This document shows, in pieces, positions 1 to 12,581 of a stretch of 64,000 nt of DNA (positions are counted from its first letter, which is position 1; each line of letters starts with the position of its first letter). The notes under the pieces are model-generated. The model made no database searches and was not told the origin of the DNA. It saw only the letters and a list, made by a program, of their open reading frames with translations. A program made the translations under genes and the position numbers. Location of the stretch: assembly GCA_947044365.1 (NCBI GenBank), contig OX345640.1:7984410-8048409 (forward strand), given 5' to 3'. The DNA is from Petrosia ficiformis. Its lineage: Eukaryota > Porifera > Demospongiae > Haplosclerida > Petrosiidae.

Positions 1-3000
1 CCTTCATATCATCTCGTAGGGTTTTCACCAGTATACTCCATGTGGCATTACCAGAGGATATCCAAGATATCAACATTTCCTGTCGACATCGATTGAGATC
101 ACTAGAATGATTCTTCTCAATTGTTTTCAGCACTTTGTAATCCACTTTCAGATATATACCTAGTGTAAACCAGTCTAACACCTGATCAGTAGCTGATATT
201 AGATCCTTTTCTATAAATTGGGTAATAAATATTGTATGAGAGTTATCAATTGTATTATACAGTGCCTGAGATCTATTGGCTAATTAATTCTTCAGTAATG
301 CATGTTTTAAGCTAATTCAATGAATTCAATTTTCAGATGTTAAGCTAGTCTGACACCTCCATTTATAGGTCTTTACATATCTGGAAGGTCTTTACCACAT
401 GCATATGTTTGAATTCCTCAAAGTATTAATTTATAAGTTTCTTTGCTACAATAATTATTATTGGTGTCAAATGAACGTAAACATATGTTAGTATCAAAAG
501 CATTTAGACTACTTGACACTTTTGATATTGCCATGCTTCATAATTAGCATTACAAAAACATTAATATTACAATTGTAGTAGGTATAGCATAGTTGAATTT
601 TTTCCTGAATGAAATGAGCATGACTACTACTGTGAAGTATGAATGGCTGTTGATATGATATTAGGTTTACATTGTTGTTAAGCCCTAGCCAACATAATGT
701 ATATCATGTACTGTATATATATCATGACTATACAAACTGGAATTTTGATAAGATTTGTATATTATCATGTGCCATGCAATTCCCAACAGACATTACATAC
801 CTTCCATTTTTTGCTCTCTCGAAGGAATGAGGGATCCAGACTGTCTTTTTTGACATCTGTACGGTACAATGACTGGAATACTTACTTCTTTTGCTACTCC
901 CAAAAGATGGATACGAAATACACACCTTTCTGGTGGGTCTTCAGATGTCCATTCAATATGAATAGGGATACAAGGAGACAGATTCTCTAAAACCGAGCTT
1001 ATGTACACCTGTTAATAAAAATTAATAATAGCTATTCTCAAGTAATCTGCTTTCCAAATTTACATGTACGTATGCAATTGATTAACCTGTGTTACTGAGC
1101 CTATCACTTCCCAATTTGTCCCAAAAACTTGCCGAGTACCCTTCCATGGTTTTAGTTTTACTTGTTGATGTTCATTGCCATCTTCTTCTGGTAACACTGA
1201 AATAGAAATGGTGTCTATGCCCTCCTTCAGTACAAATGGCTGGAAATCTTCATGGACTGGTTTTTCACTGCTCTCCTGCTCTTGCTTTTGCTTTTGATAC
1301 TATAACCATAGATGAAATCAAATATACATTCTACAACAAGTGTATATAGAGAAAAAAACATCCCTATATTTGCTTTGTGATGACTATGTATTAAGCATTG
1401 CTGATGGCACTAGTGTTTCTACCTTTCTGTGCACTCGAAAGCTGGGGCCTGAAGAAGTAAGTGTAAGCCTGATTGCAGTCTAAATACACACATCTTTGAT
1501 GAACTGACTGAAGTACTCCTTCAAGGTTCTAAATGACGACTTCCTCGTGTCTGATACTCAACAACTTATCATACTTACTTGTTAAAGATTCTTGCATAAT
1601 ATTTATACTGTATATACAACAGTTATTAGCAGTTTTACATCCTTTCTGAAGCTTCCTCACTAATCCTCAGCTGCTCTGTAGCTCAAACGCGCGTTCTTTT
1701 ACGCGCCACGCCCATTAATTGACCGAGCCCCCCGGGAATGACGCAACTTCCTTAACTACGTATACAACGCATAGTCGCGCAAGTGACACAAACATATATA
1801 TATATATATATATATATAAATATATATACATTAAACCCCGTGGAAAGCAATTATAGGGATGGCCCTACGGGCCATAATAAACATTTGTATTAGTTAGTAC
1901 CTCATAATGGGCATTTGTGTACTTAGTGATAAACAGTTTCACATTCCATAACACAGGGCTCTCAATGGGTATCAAGAAGGATAAAACTGCATAAGAACAA
2001 CCAAAGACTAATCTTGATATTGACTGCCTTATCCACTCCAAAGTCTCAAGTATACCAAAAAAAGAAAACTTGGTTTGGTGAATCAGAGCATATCTACCAG
2101 GTAAGAAACTTCCTCCATCAACTGGTCTAAAATGATATGGAGGACCAGTTGAAGTAGTAGCTGAAACAAATGTCAGGTGGGCAGCATCATCATCATTATT
2201 GATTATATAACAATGTTGAAGTGCAAGTGTGGCTGGTTTCTGTAAAATGTGTGAGAGAGAGATAAAATAGAAGGCACTGACTGGAGATGCGTTTTTTGGA
2301 AATTTGAAAGGACCACTATAAATAGCATAGAGATCGAGGGTACCAACTTCTCCCTGAGGAATTGAACCTTGTGGTATATGTAGTCTGCAACCATATTTAT
2401 CCCAGTTAAGAAAATATGGCTCATCACTACTGAATTTAGTGTGATACTCTGCAATGAGCTCCATGTTGTGAAGTGAAACACCTGCGAAATGAAGAGAGAA
2501 TTGTTCAACATAAATGATAAATTGAATGATCGTTTCAATTAGCACAATAGGCATAATGTGCTTCATCATGAAATTTTACTCATCATACTCTAATATGCCA
2601 ACAAATATAACTTCAAAAGCAAGTATACATAGTCAATTTGTATGATTTGTGCAAATCTTTTGTGTTTATGATCTAGAATAAATTCTTGTGTTGTTTCATA
2701 AAAAATAGTTTTGAGGACTTGTAACTATTATGTTTGAGAGTACTGTGAGCTATCAGATTTCACAGTATGACAGTAGATATATTATTGTACCCTCTAATTT
2801 CTGTGTACACACTACCCACTCTTACCTGGATCACCCTTTAGTCGCAAATATTCTGTCGATTGTGTATTTAACGTAATAGCTTGAGCATTTATTGTCATGT
2901 GATTGTTAGCTTCTTTGGTGTGACCACTCTCTACAGATACGACTGCATCTTCTTTCAGTTCATCTGCCTTGGTTAGTTTCTCAAGTTTTTCCTTAATTGA

Positions 3001-6000
3001 ATAAACTTCTGCTTTTAATTGTTCATGTGCTTCATTTTGTTTTTTTCGTAATTCATCAATCACTGTTTTACACTGTCCTAACTCCTGCGAGCTCTTATTC
3101 ATGCAAGAGCGAAAGTAACTAGAGTCTTGTGCACAGTACTTGATCTTTGTATCCATTTCTCTCATTTGAGCAATACTTTGTAAAGTAAGGTTTTCTATTT
3201 CTCTTTCCAAATCATCTAGTCTCATATCATAAAAACGCTGACTTTGTCTCTTTGCTTCATCATATGAAATAGCTGAAAAGGTCAACAGATAGAAAAGCAG
3301 TATTCACCATGATCAATAATAATTATTATTATATTGTTATAATTGTGACAGTTATATATGATTAAAATTATTGAGCAATCCAGTAGTTAAGGAGATATGG
3401 TGTATATCATGCAATTCATATTTATCTAAGTAAGGGTTAAAAACCAATCCATGTGGTTATTACATACATTCTGTTATGTAGCTTTCTGTTAAGCATAAAC
3501 AAGTAATGGTGGATGATTATGGTCAGTCTGTGCAAGGTGCTATCTTTTTTTTCCTTTTTCTAAAAGCTGGTCCCCAATAGCTGAATTTAGTATTAAGAAG
3601 ACATGCATTGTTAGAAAATTATTACATAATAATACAATTACATTAATTATAAAATGAATGATCATTATTGCAATTAGCACAATATCACTGCAAAAAAAAA
3701 GTTAAAATATCTAATTTATTAGTTAGTAGAGCTGCAAGGATTTAACAATTAGTTGAGAATACATACATCTTATACCACAGATACTTTGTACTAATTATAT
3801 TCAAATACAGTTGAATCACTATAATTTTAGGGGGCTGTCTACTCATATTTCACGTCAAAGATTTAGTGTAATTTATACCAAAGTGCATGTAATTGTATAT
3901 GGCTATCAAAAAGGTTTGTAAACCTGCAAGCACATAATTTAATTTATACCTTCCAATACTTGGTGCACATTATGTAACAGTAATATACATGCATGTAGCC
4001 ACAACATCTTCTATGACAACTGACAATTGAAATTGAAACTCATGATATTCCTTGCAACTGTACTAACCAATAAAATGGTTATTTTAACAATTTATTTTTT
4101 GCTTAGTATAATAATAGAGACATACTCATATTGTACTATCTAATTTTTGTGTGGACACTCTTACCTGGATCATCTTTCAGTCTCAATTCTTGCAAATGTC
4201 CTTTCGATTGTTTGTGTAACTCAATAGTTTGGTCATGTCGTGTCATGTGATGCTTGGTTTGATCATCCTCTATAGTATCTTCTTTCTGTTCATTTGCCTT
4301 GATTAGTTTCTTAAGTTCTTCCTTAATTAAATAAACTTCTTTTTCCAACTGATTTAATCTCACATCATAATTTAGTTTCTTCTCCTCGAGAAATGTAATA
4401 TCTGCAAAGGAAAGTGGAAAGAAAACAATTATTTGCCATGATCAATTAGTAATAATTATTATATTATTATAATTGTGATATATGATTAAAATTATTTTGT
4501 AAACAAGGAGATATGGTATATATCATACAATTCATATTTATCCAAGTAAAGGGTTTAAGAATCAATCCATGCAGTTATTACATGCATTTGGTGTGTAGCT
4601 TTCTGAAAAGCATAGGTAACCAGTGGTGGACGATTATGAGTAAGCTGCTGTCATAGGGTATGTGGCAGCTCAAAAGAGGTTGGCACCATCAAGTAAATTC
4701 ACTAGTTGATAAATCCCTTGCATTTTTAAATCCGTTATAAACACTTACAAAAAGGGATTTTGTACCCTCTAAATAAAATTCTAACTTGGTTGAAATCTGC
4801 AACTGAAAGATTGCAATTACCCCTCAAAATCTGTAAAATCTTTTTTTTATAACCATACAACTTTCCTAGTAGTGAATACACCTGTAGCTATGACATTGGA
4901 ATACTATGGCTAATTACCATGAGTAGAACACATTAGTTCATTTCTGTTGTTCAGTTATAACATGTACAGACACACACATTCTCGTGTTTCTGCATTCTCA
5001 AACCCAAAAAGCATGCAAACAAGGTTGGGAAGCTAACATAAGACCCAAAATTAAACAAACCACTTCCATATAACCCTACATAAGTACTTATACCGCTATA
5101 AAACAAAATACAAAGAGTTGTACTTATGTAGGGTTATATGGAAATGGTTTGTTTAAATTACTAATTTATCTTGGTCAGATACCTACTCGGTAATTTTGAC
5201 TGACCAAATACTTATAATTTTATTTATTAAATACCTTGAAACTCACCTTGTACATAGGTTAACACTTCATCAGCTATCAGTTTAAGGACTGGGTTATCTT
5301 GTTTATTTAGTATAGTACAAAATGAAAATAGTTTTTGAATGTCGTTAGATACTTTCACAAGACGCTGAAAATCCTCTAACAATCTACTAGTTTTATCATA
5401 TCGACTGAGACCAGGTGTGTTTAAAACAGAATCTGCAACATGACATGATATAAGATCAGCAGACGACAGGTCGTTTGCTAATCTGTCTGGTTCTGTGACG
5501 GCATCAAGAATCTTAGATGAGTATGCCTTGAGAATTTCATGTGGTTGAGAACTGGAATAAACTCCAAATACAGGTCCTCCTGTGTATGAAACATTTTCTA
5601 TAAAATAATAAAATTAGAAGCATGTACACATTTTACCTGGAGATACTCTAAGATAAAATAATAATTATGTTGGAAACATAATCATTTTCCTCACAACTGA
5701 GATCCCTACTAGAATGCCACCATATTAAATGAATAGGTTGGGTAACTTGGGTTGGTCAATTGTTATTATTATTTGTCACCCCACATGAATAATTAATTAG
5801 TGCACTTTGTGCCCCATTCCCTTAATGCCTACCCTATTCTCTTTTCCTGGGTATGCCCATGCTCGAATAGTTGCTGCCCACACAATATTCCAAAAGTGAA
5901 AATTATTACATTCCCAATCATGCACTCATAGTGCAGAACCCTTGCCACAAGTATGATTGGGAAACAAGAATGATTACTGACAAGTAAATAATTACTTAAC

Positions 6001-8592
6001 TATAATAACAGTTATTACAATTGTTATACTGAGGTTATAAATTATATATATATATAAATATATATATATATATGTAATTACATATATGTGTGTATGTTAG
6101 AATTTACACTCCAATGCAAGCAAAAGTATATAATTTCTAGTACAGTGTTAATATATAGTGTTTTGTGGCTTCCATCACAAGCATAAAATGAAATGAGTGG
6201 AGCTAGAAAGTGATCGTTATGGCAAAAAGCTTCGGAGCCAGCTTGATGTTGTAGCGCCACTACTTCAATTGTACTGCGAATCGACAATAATAGCCTTCAA
6301 ACAAGATGAGTTGAAGTTCCAATGTTGTTAGTTATCCAAATAGTTTGGGAATACACACATACACAAACACAGGAAAAAAAATGACAGTAACATCCGTTCC
6401 GCCTACGTGGGTGAGGGTTAATAATATTATATAGTGATCACATTGCATAATGAATCTACAATCTACGATAAATTACTAATCTATTTCTTTAAAAGGAACA
6501 GAAAGTGGAGATTGTTTTCTGTAGTTGAAGGTACCTAACATAAAATTAGACATAAAAAGAATTTAATAGGCATCTAGTAGTTTTTGTCTGATAGGTTCGG
6601 TTTGCTTCAACCACAAACCAAGACATTGTGATCTAATTCCAACCAGTTCATTATTGTCAAGGCCGAGTTGTAGGCCTAGAGCATGCCATTTATGAGTTCT
6701 GACATGATTCTCAAGCTCAGCAAGCTCAGGTCTGCTAGTCAAAACATGCATGTTCTGTAAACCTAGGTATAGATATAAAGTAATTTCTCACAACAGATAG
6801 ACATGCATATTTTCCTAGTAAACAATATTAATATATATAATTATAGTAACTCACTAGACACAAACTAAGTTTTCTCTTTGTTAAGATGACTGCAGTTGTA
6901 CATGTAGGTCTAAGTTAAATGACATCAGACTTTAAAAGAGTCCACCCCTTTTAATATTCACCCCTTTGTTGAAATGTGGGTGTAAATCTAAGCCTGTTGA
7001 CACTAGCAATTATTTATCTTATTCTACACCTTTTAGTGGTAACCCATTTCAACTAAGGTCATGTATTCCTAAACAACGCATCAATAATGTTATATTATGT
7101 GTCCTAACATTATTATGAATACAGTTCTTCTTATCTGTCCATAATATCTTAACCTTGTATTACAATCAGATTTGCTAACAACTATCATATTATGCGCACT
7201 ACTGAATGCTCGCTCAGGTAGAACTGAGGTAGCAGCAATATGTCTTGCTAGAATAGGGTGGCTCTTCCATCTGCTTTATAACCATAGTCCCTGTGCAGAA
7301 GGTTCATTGCAGCTTGCTTCTATTGCAAGAATAAACATTTTTACATGATACTTCTTCTAAAGTACTTTAAACTGTGGATCCAAGAAAACAGCCTTTGTGA
7401 AAAGAGTATATCTACTATATACTGGTGTTTAGGTCAAATTCACTTATTCATTAAATAGCTATCCCTCTCAACCCTGCTTCCCAATATCTTAAGGATTAAA
7501 TAGAAAATTGTATTTCTGTTATTATACATATTACATGTACGAATATCATTTAACGTATATGCATTTCATTTCAATAAACAAGTATGCATCTACATAGATA
7601 ATATCTACATTTACAATTGCACATTTTAGAAATAGGTATATGAACATGAAACCCAGGTTTGGGGACAGCTACTAAGTATTTGTCATGCAGATGTGTTTCC
7701 TGATTAACTAGTGCGACTATTTAATATAAAAAACAAATTAACGACATAGTGCATTCCTAGCGATGTACCACTATTTATGTCTCAGTGTATACAGCCTATC
7801 ACATGAGTGTGGTAGGGGAACAACAAAAATAAGTGATAATTCATGTAACATAGAGCAGGGCTCTATCTACTGAGAGCTAGAAGTTTCTACCCCAAACACT
7901 CGAGCTTCTACCCTGCATTTTTGACAGAACTATAATGTATATATTGACCATTACAAACAAGTGAAGAAAAGAAAATTAGCCTAGTAATAATAATTATTAC
8001 TGATACCATTTTGATCAGGTGTGAAATCTATCTCAGTATTGCAGTGCAAGTCATAAGGGGTGTGGACAAGAAAAACATTTTTGCACTTCACGCACTCACT
8101 CACTTTAGTATCAGCACAGTAAAATCAATGAAAATCATATATACCCCTCCTAATTAATAATTAATGATTAAAATTATGTTGTTAGCATAAAGTATGCTTA
8201 TAGTCTGAGATACGCAATTAATCGCTAATAAAATTGTGTGTGGATGATTGTGAATAATGATAACACTTTATTATTATGATTTTCATACCTGGAATATCAG
8301 GTGTTTCTAACTGCTGACAAATATATAACTCATATTGGTCTGCTATTCGAATCTTAGCAACAGCCCTTGTTCTCAAGGCATCTAGTAGTTTTTGTCTGGT
8401 AGGTTCGGTTTGCTTCAACCACAAAGCAAACATCATTTGTCTGCAAGCAGCAATGTCACCACGATATTCTGATTTAAATCCTTCCAGTTCATCATTGTAA
8501 AGGCCGAGTTGTATGCCTAAAGCATGCCACTTATAAGTTCTGACATGATTCTCAAGCTCAGCAAGGTCAGGTCTGCTATTCCAAACATTCAT
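1..8592 (-). CDS. Gene A: DEATH / CARD-like / coiled-coil / ZU5 / UPA / DEATH protein, 3' end off the left edge
   Basis: Modular signalling scaffold of the ZU5-UPA-DEATH type known from UNC5, PIDD and ankyrins. Exons assembled from splice sites: 8289-8592 (DEATH, ATG at 8592), 5247-5597 (CARD-like), 4165-4401 and 2826-3272 (two related charged coiled-coil exons), 1901-2481 (ZU5; core 'GCRLHIPQGSIPQGEVGTLD'), 1087-1299 and 801-1008 (UPA-like), 1-210 (second DEATH; 'LDWFTLGIYLKV' then 'CRQEMLISWISSGNATW'). Apart from the first exon and the ZU5-to-UPA junctions, exons begin with two bases and end with one base of a split codon (phase 1-1). Residues about 1-101 DEATH, 102-218 CARD-like, 219-446 coiled coil, 447-640 ZU5, 641-780 UPA, 781 onward DEATH. 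The ZU5-UPA part is a close paralogue of gene E. The start is uncertain: the DEATH exon at 9771-10056 has a compatible exit phase and could be the true first exon. Domain calls are good; joining all exons into one transcript is inference. Confidence 0.62.
1330..1880. repeat. Insertion enlarging a gene A intron (dispersed repeat family)
   Basis: The intron between the ZU5 exon and the first UPA exon is 601 bases here (1300-1900) but only 60 bases in the paralogous gene E (42878-42937). The flanks of both introns align, so about 540 bases were gained in gene A or lost in E. The right part, 1735-1865, is a TA-rich segment with 'gtggaaagcaattataggga' that recurs in diverged form at 36480-36610. 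It contains no ORF I recognise. Confidence 0.6.
5051..5156. repeat. Long perfect-stem hairpin inside a gene A intron
   Basis: Arms of 37 bases (5051-5087 and 5120-5156) pair with one mismatch around a 32-base loop. A single diverged arm with its flank recurs around 46290-46360, so this is a dispersed element, probably an inverted pair of one repeat. No coding potential seen. Confidence 0.7.
6300..6425. repeat. Dispersed repeat with CA/GACA tract and GC-rich 'cctacgtgggtgagggttaa' tail
   Basis: Starts with 'gttccaatgttgttagtta', passes through a CA-rich tract and ends in 'ttccgcctacgtgggtgagg'. The same order appears at 53128-53272; the tail also recurs at 36435-36470 and 36780-36830, and a related tail at 14435-14475. 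Probably a short interspersed element. No TSD was resolved here. Confidence 0.55.
6563..6751 (-). pseudogene. Truncated DEATH-domain pseudo-exon
   Basis: Translation 'RPELAELENHVRTHKWHALG' closely matches the intact DEATH exon at 8289-8592. It lacks about 33 bases coding the central helix (the 'GDIAACRQMMF' part) and stops right after 'KLLDA'. The flanking intron is also duplicated: 6752-7090 aligns with 8593-8870. I read it as a decayed tandem copy lying in a gene A intron. Confidence 0.65.
7190..8110 (-). mobile_element. hAT transposase C-terminal remnant and flank (copy 1)
   Basis: Read on the minus strand, 7190-7420 gives the two hallmarks of the hAT C-terminal region: an 'FLDPQFK'-type motif followed, after a stop and frame change, by a dimerisation-like stretch 'HPILARHIAATSVLPERAFS'. 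The same block recurs at 33930-34870 with the same type of breaks. No complete transposase or termini are seen, so this is dead debris. It may mark the autonomous source of the hAT-type MITEs in the window, but that is inference. Confidence 0.7.
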
Positions 8593-9378
8593 TTTCTGTA
8601 AACCTATGTATAGATATAAAGTAATTTCCCACAACAGATAGACATGCATATTTTCCTAGTAAACTATATTAAGATATATATTTATAGTAACTCACTAGAC
8701 ACAAACTAAGTTTTCTCTTTGCTTAGATGACTGCAGTTGTACATGTAGGTCTAAGTTAAATGACATCAGACTTATATATAACTAAAAAAGTCCACTCTTT
8801 TAATATTCACCCCTTTATTGAAATGTGGGTGTAAATCTAAGCATATACCAGTTTCAGTTATTAATAGGCTCTTTAGCTAACACAGCTCCAGGATGTATGT
8901 CTTCATCCTTCTTCCAAAATTTCGACATTTTGTTCTTTTATAGTTGATCAAACCAAACTCATGCAAACATAAAAACTTTAATGTGGTGGTAATACCACTA
9001 TTTATATACTCTATAATTTTGAATATGTAATAATTATACAATTAAAACTATAAAAGTTACATGAAGAAAGAGACCACTGAGCGAGGTGTTTATTTTTATA
9101 TCATTAAACTGTAATTTGTACTAGTTGTGCTATTCCAAATTTGAGTTAGGAGTGAGTGGTACTGCAAATACTTAAGTAATTATAATCACTGATTACAATG
9201 TCTTAGTATTAACTTAGGTACTGCATGAAGTTTCCTGGTACATACTAGAGACAATACACAGTATTATCAATACACAAGTACACAAGTAACTGCAGAAATG
9301 TTTATATACACAATGTGGTTATGGCTATGTCAGCTATTGTGCATGTGCTATGCATGTGCAAAGTAATTACAATTGATC
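8593..9378. repeat. Composite block made of two pieces of the unit-2 right flank in permuted order
   Basis: 8593-8850 is nearly identical to 33007-33262, and 8853-9376 is nearly identical to 32249-32778. In the second locus these pieces occur in the opposite order. 8853-9376 is clearly closer to 32249-32778 than to the positional counterpart 18690-19215, which carries several private substitutions and indels. No gene seen inside. Confidence 0.75.
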
Positions 9379-9655
9379 TATACGTAACTCATCCAAAATA
9401 AACCCAACTATCTTTTCAAGATATTAATCACCTTGATCGCTTAAGTCTTCACAAGTGTTTTGTGATCATTGAACACCTTCAGAGATTTTAAGACTTTATT
9501 CACTAATAATTAGCTTTATCATAAGATTTAGTTTAGTCAATACTCAACTGGATTTGCTATTAGATTAGCTTTGGAGAGGTGAGTTGCCAGTTTATTAGGT
9601 ATATTTAAAGCTTTAAGTAGTTGTATGAAATGTGACTTGAGAATGACCAAGGCAA
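9379..9655 (-). pseudogene. Decayed CARD-like exon (copy 2 at 22967-23240)
   Basis: Minus-strand translation resembles the CARD-like exon at 21547-21846 (for example 'NKLATHLSKANLIA' and 'VLKSLKVFND') but has several in-frame stops and frameshifts in the second half. The same lesions are in both duplicated units, so decay preceded the 10-kb duplication. Confidence 0.65.
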
Positions 9656-9770
9656 TAATGAAATCTTGCCAGCAAGTTTACATGTTAAACAATATTTATA
9701 ATTGTACTTTGATAGTTACCTCAAACACTAACCAGCTTGAATTACTTCACAAATAAGTATATTATCGTAC

Positions 9771-10056
9771 CTCTAGCCTCAAGCTTTTCAATGTATTTCT
9801 CATATTGTTGTGCAAGAAACATCTCGGAAACAGCTTTGCAACTTAGGGCATTTAGGAGTTGTCTTCTGCTTGCATCAGGAAAGGTGTCTAGCCACAGTAA
9901 AAACATATGTGTTCTGCAAGCAGCTACATTCTGGTGATTCTGTGTTTTTATATCCTCCAACTTTTTATGGTTGAGATCAAGCTGTAAACCAAGAGCCTCC
10001 CACTTTCCAGTCTGAACTTCATTCTGAAGCTCTCTAATCCCTGGCCTTTTATCCAT
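9771..10056 (-). CDS. DEATH-domain first exon (copy in unit 1)
   Basis: A 95-codon exon from an ATG at 10056 to a GT donor after 9771, ending in phase 1. It encodes a DEATH fold: 'KWEALGLQLDLNHKKLEDIK' followed by 'CRTHMFLLWLDTFPDASRRQ' and a C-terminal helix with 'MFLAQQYEKYIEKLE'. The duplicate at 23358-23643 is used as exon 1 of gene B. Here the next compatible exons to the left are those of gene A, so this could be an alternative first exon for gene A or an orphan exon left by the duplication. No stop interrupts it. Confidence 0.6.
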
Positions 10057-11945
10057 CACTTTTAAATGAATGTTAACCTATAGATATAAAATATATATAT
10101 ATAATATTATACAAATATTACTAATTATAATCACATAATTATTATATATATACACATAATTATTATGTCAAACCTATGCATAAAGTAATCAAACAATGTC
10201 AGGATGGAGTAACACAGAAGGTTAACCGTTAATTATAACGTTACCTTTTAATCTAATTTTTATCTGGATTAGATGGCTGCAATTGTAAGTCTATAAAGCA
10301 AATCAAATTAAGTGAAAGGATATCACTCTTATATATAACAAAGAGAGTCCAGTCAGTCCACCCCTTTTTTTTATATATTCACCTCTTTTACTATATATTC
10401 ACCCCTTTGTTGAAATGTGAATATATATGCAAATCTAAGCATACATCTGGTATCGGTTGACACAGTCTAGGAATTATTTATATAATGATCTTGTGTTCCA
10501 CCCCTTTGTGTGGTGACTCTATTTCAACTAAGGTCATACTATATGTAATATGAGATTTCATAAACAACACATCAATATTGTTACACTATGTGCAGAACAT
10601 TATTATAAATACAGTGATCATGAAATGTGATATCTAATAAACCTTGTGTTACACCTCTCATCTCAACCATTGAGTTATTCGCAAATACACATTATATGCA
10701 TATGTACATAGATAGTAATTGTACCAACGACACTAAATCAACATAATTATTCTAATATTATCTGCAATTATATATAAGTACAATGTACTGTTGAATACTT
10801 TCTGTTTTGAGCCAAGTATCACAAATACATGTAAATTACATGTACATAGGTAGTAATTATATCTAGTTATTTGTTTTTTTGCAGTGTAGTTGTTCTGTAA
10901 CAATTAAATTAATAGTTATAATTATGATAAGGCATTCGTTGTATAAATACTTTTTATACTCAACTTATGTTCACTTAACATAATTAATTACTAATGGATA
11001 TTAAAAATTGGTTATATTAGTTTAGAATATTTCCTAAAACTGAAATTGAATAAAAATTATGTACTTTAAATATGAGAATATATATTACATCCTAACATAA
11101 CAATACATGAATAATGTTGTACTCCATACAACCATTTGTCTAACATGATGAAAACAAATAAAAAATACAAACATCAATTTCTCAAACCATGACTATCAAA
11201 TAATTGTTGAATTGATAATTAGTTTTGTTTTCTTAAAGAGAACTCAGCAAACGCACTCACACAAATTAATAAAAGAGTATTTCTATTTATGTATAATCTG
11301 AGAAGTGTTATGTAATGTAAAATGTATTTTGTAGCTACACTAAACATTATTGACTCAATACTCAATTAATATACTAATGGAATTGTGGGTTGCTTAGTTA
11401 CAGGATAGCCTCTTTTCCAGCCTACAGTATATAAGAAGATAAAGGTCAGTCATCTATCATAATAAAGAAGTACTGCACCTATAGAGTTGGTCATTCCCAG
11501 TATTGAGATAAGTAATCGCATACAATAATTTATTGACCAATGGGATGGATTAATGATACCCAAACACTATACTCCCCATGTGACATACATTTCTATCCGG
11601 TGTTTGTTGATATAGTCCATACTACATTTTTTCATTATCGTGTGCTTCACTAAAACATATTAACAACACTAAAGTTTGTGCAACACTCCCATAATCATTA
11701 ATCAAACCCATATGTACATACCTATATATAAATGTGACATATGCATAGTAGTAGTGTTAAAATATATTTGTCCTGCATTTCATTATTGAGTTACAGTATA
11801 ATCATGTATTACCCTTACAACATTACACTATACATTATATTAATATAAAGTCATTATATACTAATGAATTATGAGATATTTAATGAAAGTACATGCATGT
11901 ATAGCCTCTTCTAAGAAGATACATTTCCCATAAAGAACTATAATG

Positions 11946-12285
11946 TAGTGATGGGCGATACTATCGAAATAATATCGATACTACCGATACTAGCTTAGTA
12001 TCGAGTAGTATTGGTATCGAATGAATGCATTAACGAGTAATCGATACCAAACCACGCCCTTAATTTAATTATGTGCGGTTAATAAACTTTAATAAAATTT
12101 GATTATAATTAATTTTTTTGAAGTCCTCAGGCCAGTGTAGAGAACTGCGCATGCTCAGTAACACGTGGCAGTGGCCACGTGTTACTGAACATGCGCAGTT
12201 TTCCAGTACTCGATACTATCGATACTCAATCCCAAACTACTTGGTATCGTATCGAAATGGAAATTTCTGGTATCGCCCATCACTA
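11946..12285. mobile_element. 340-bp hAT-type MITE with paired empty site
   Basis: Terminal inverted repeats 'tagtgatgggcgatac' and 'gtatcgcccatcacta' flank the element. It is bordered by an 8-base target duplication 'ctataatg' (11938-11945 and 12286-12293). The duplicate locus in unit 2 (about 25523-25535) has a single 'ctataatg' and no insert, so insertion happened after the 10-kb duplication. The interior holds a second palindrome, 12143-12200. An 8-base TSD and 'TAG..' ends fit the hAT superfamily. Non-coding. Confidence 0.95.
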
Positions 12286-12581
12286 CTATAATGTTGGCCA
12301 TTCCCAGTATTGAGATAAGTCACCCCATACAATAATTTATTGACCACTGGGATGGATTAATGATACCCAAATACTATACTCCCCATGTGTCTATCAGTTG
12401 TCTATTGATATAGTCCATAATACATTATAATTATTACCATATCAGGTAATTAAAACTTTAAAGTCTATGCAACAATAATTGGACATTCTCATAATCAATT
12501 ACACCATATGAATGTACATAAGTATACATAAATATAATATTCTGCAGTATTGTTTGTACAAATATAATGTGAATAACTTAC

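Noticed and set aside
9737..9937. Plus-strand ORF over the DEATH exon (and 23324-23524)
   Set aside because: Antisense shadow of the DEATH domain frame.
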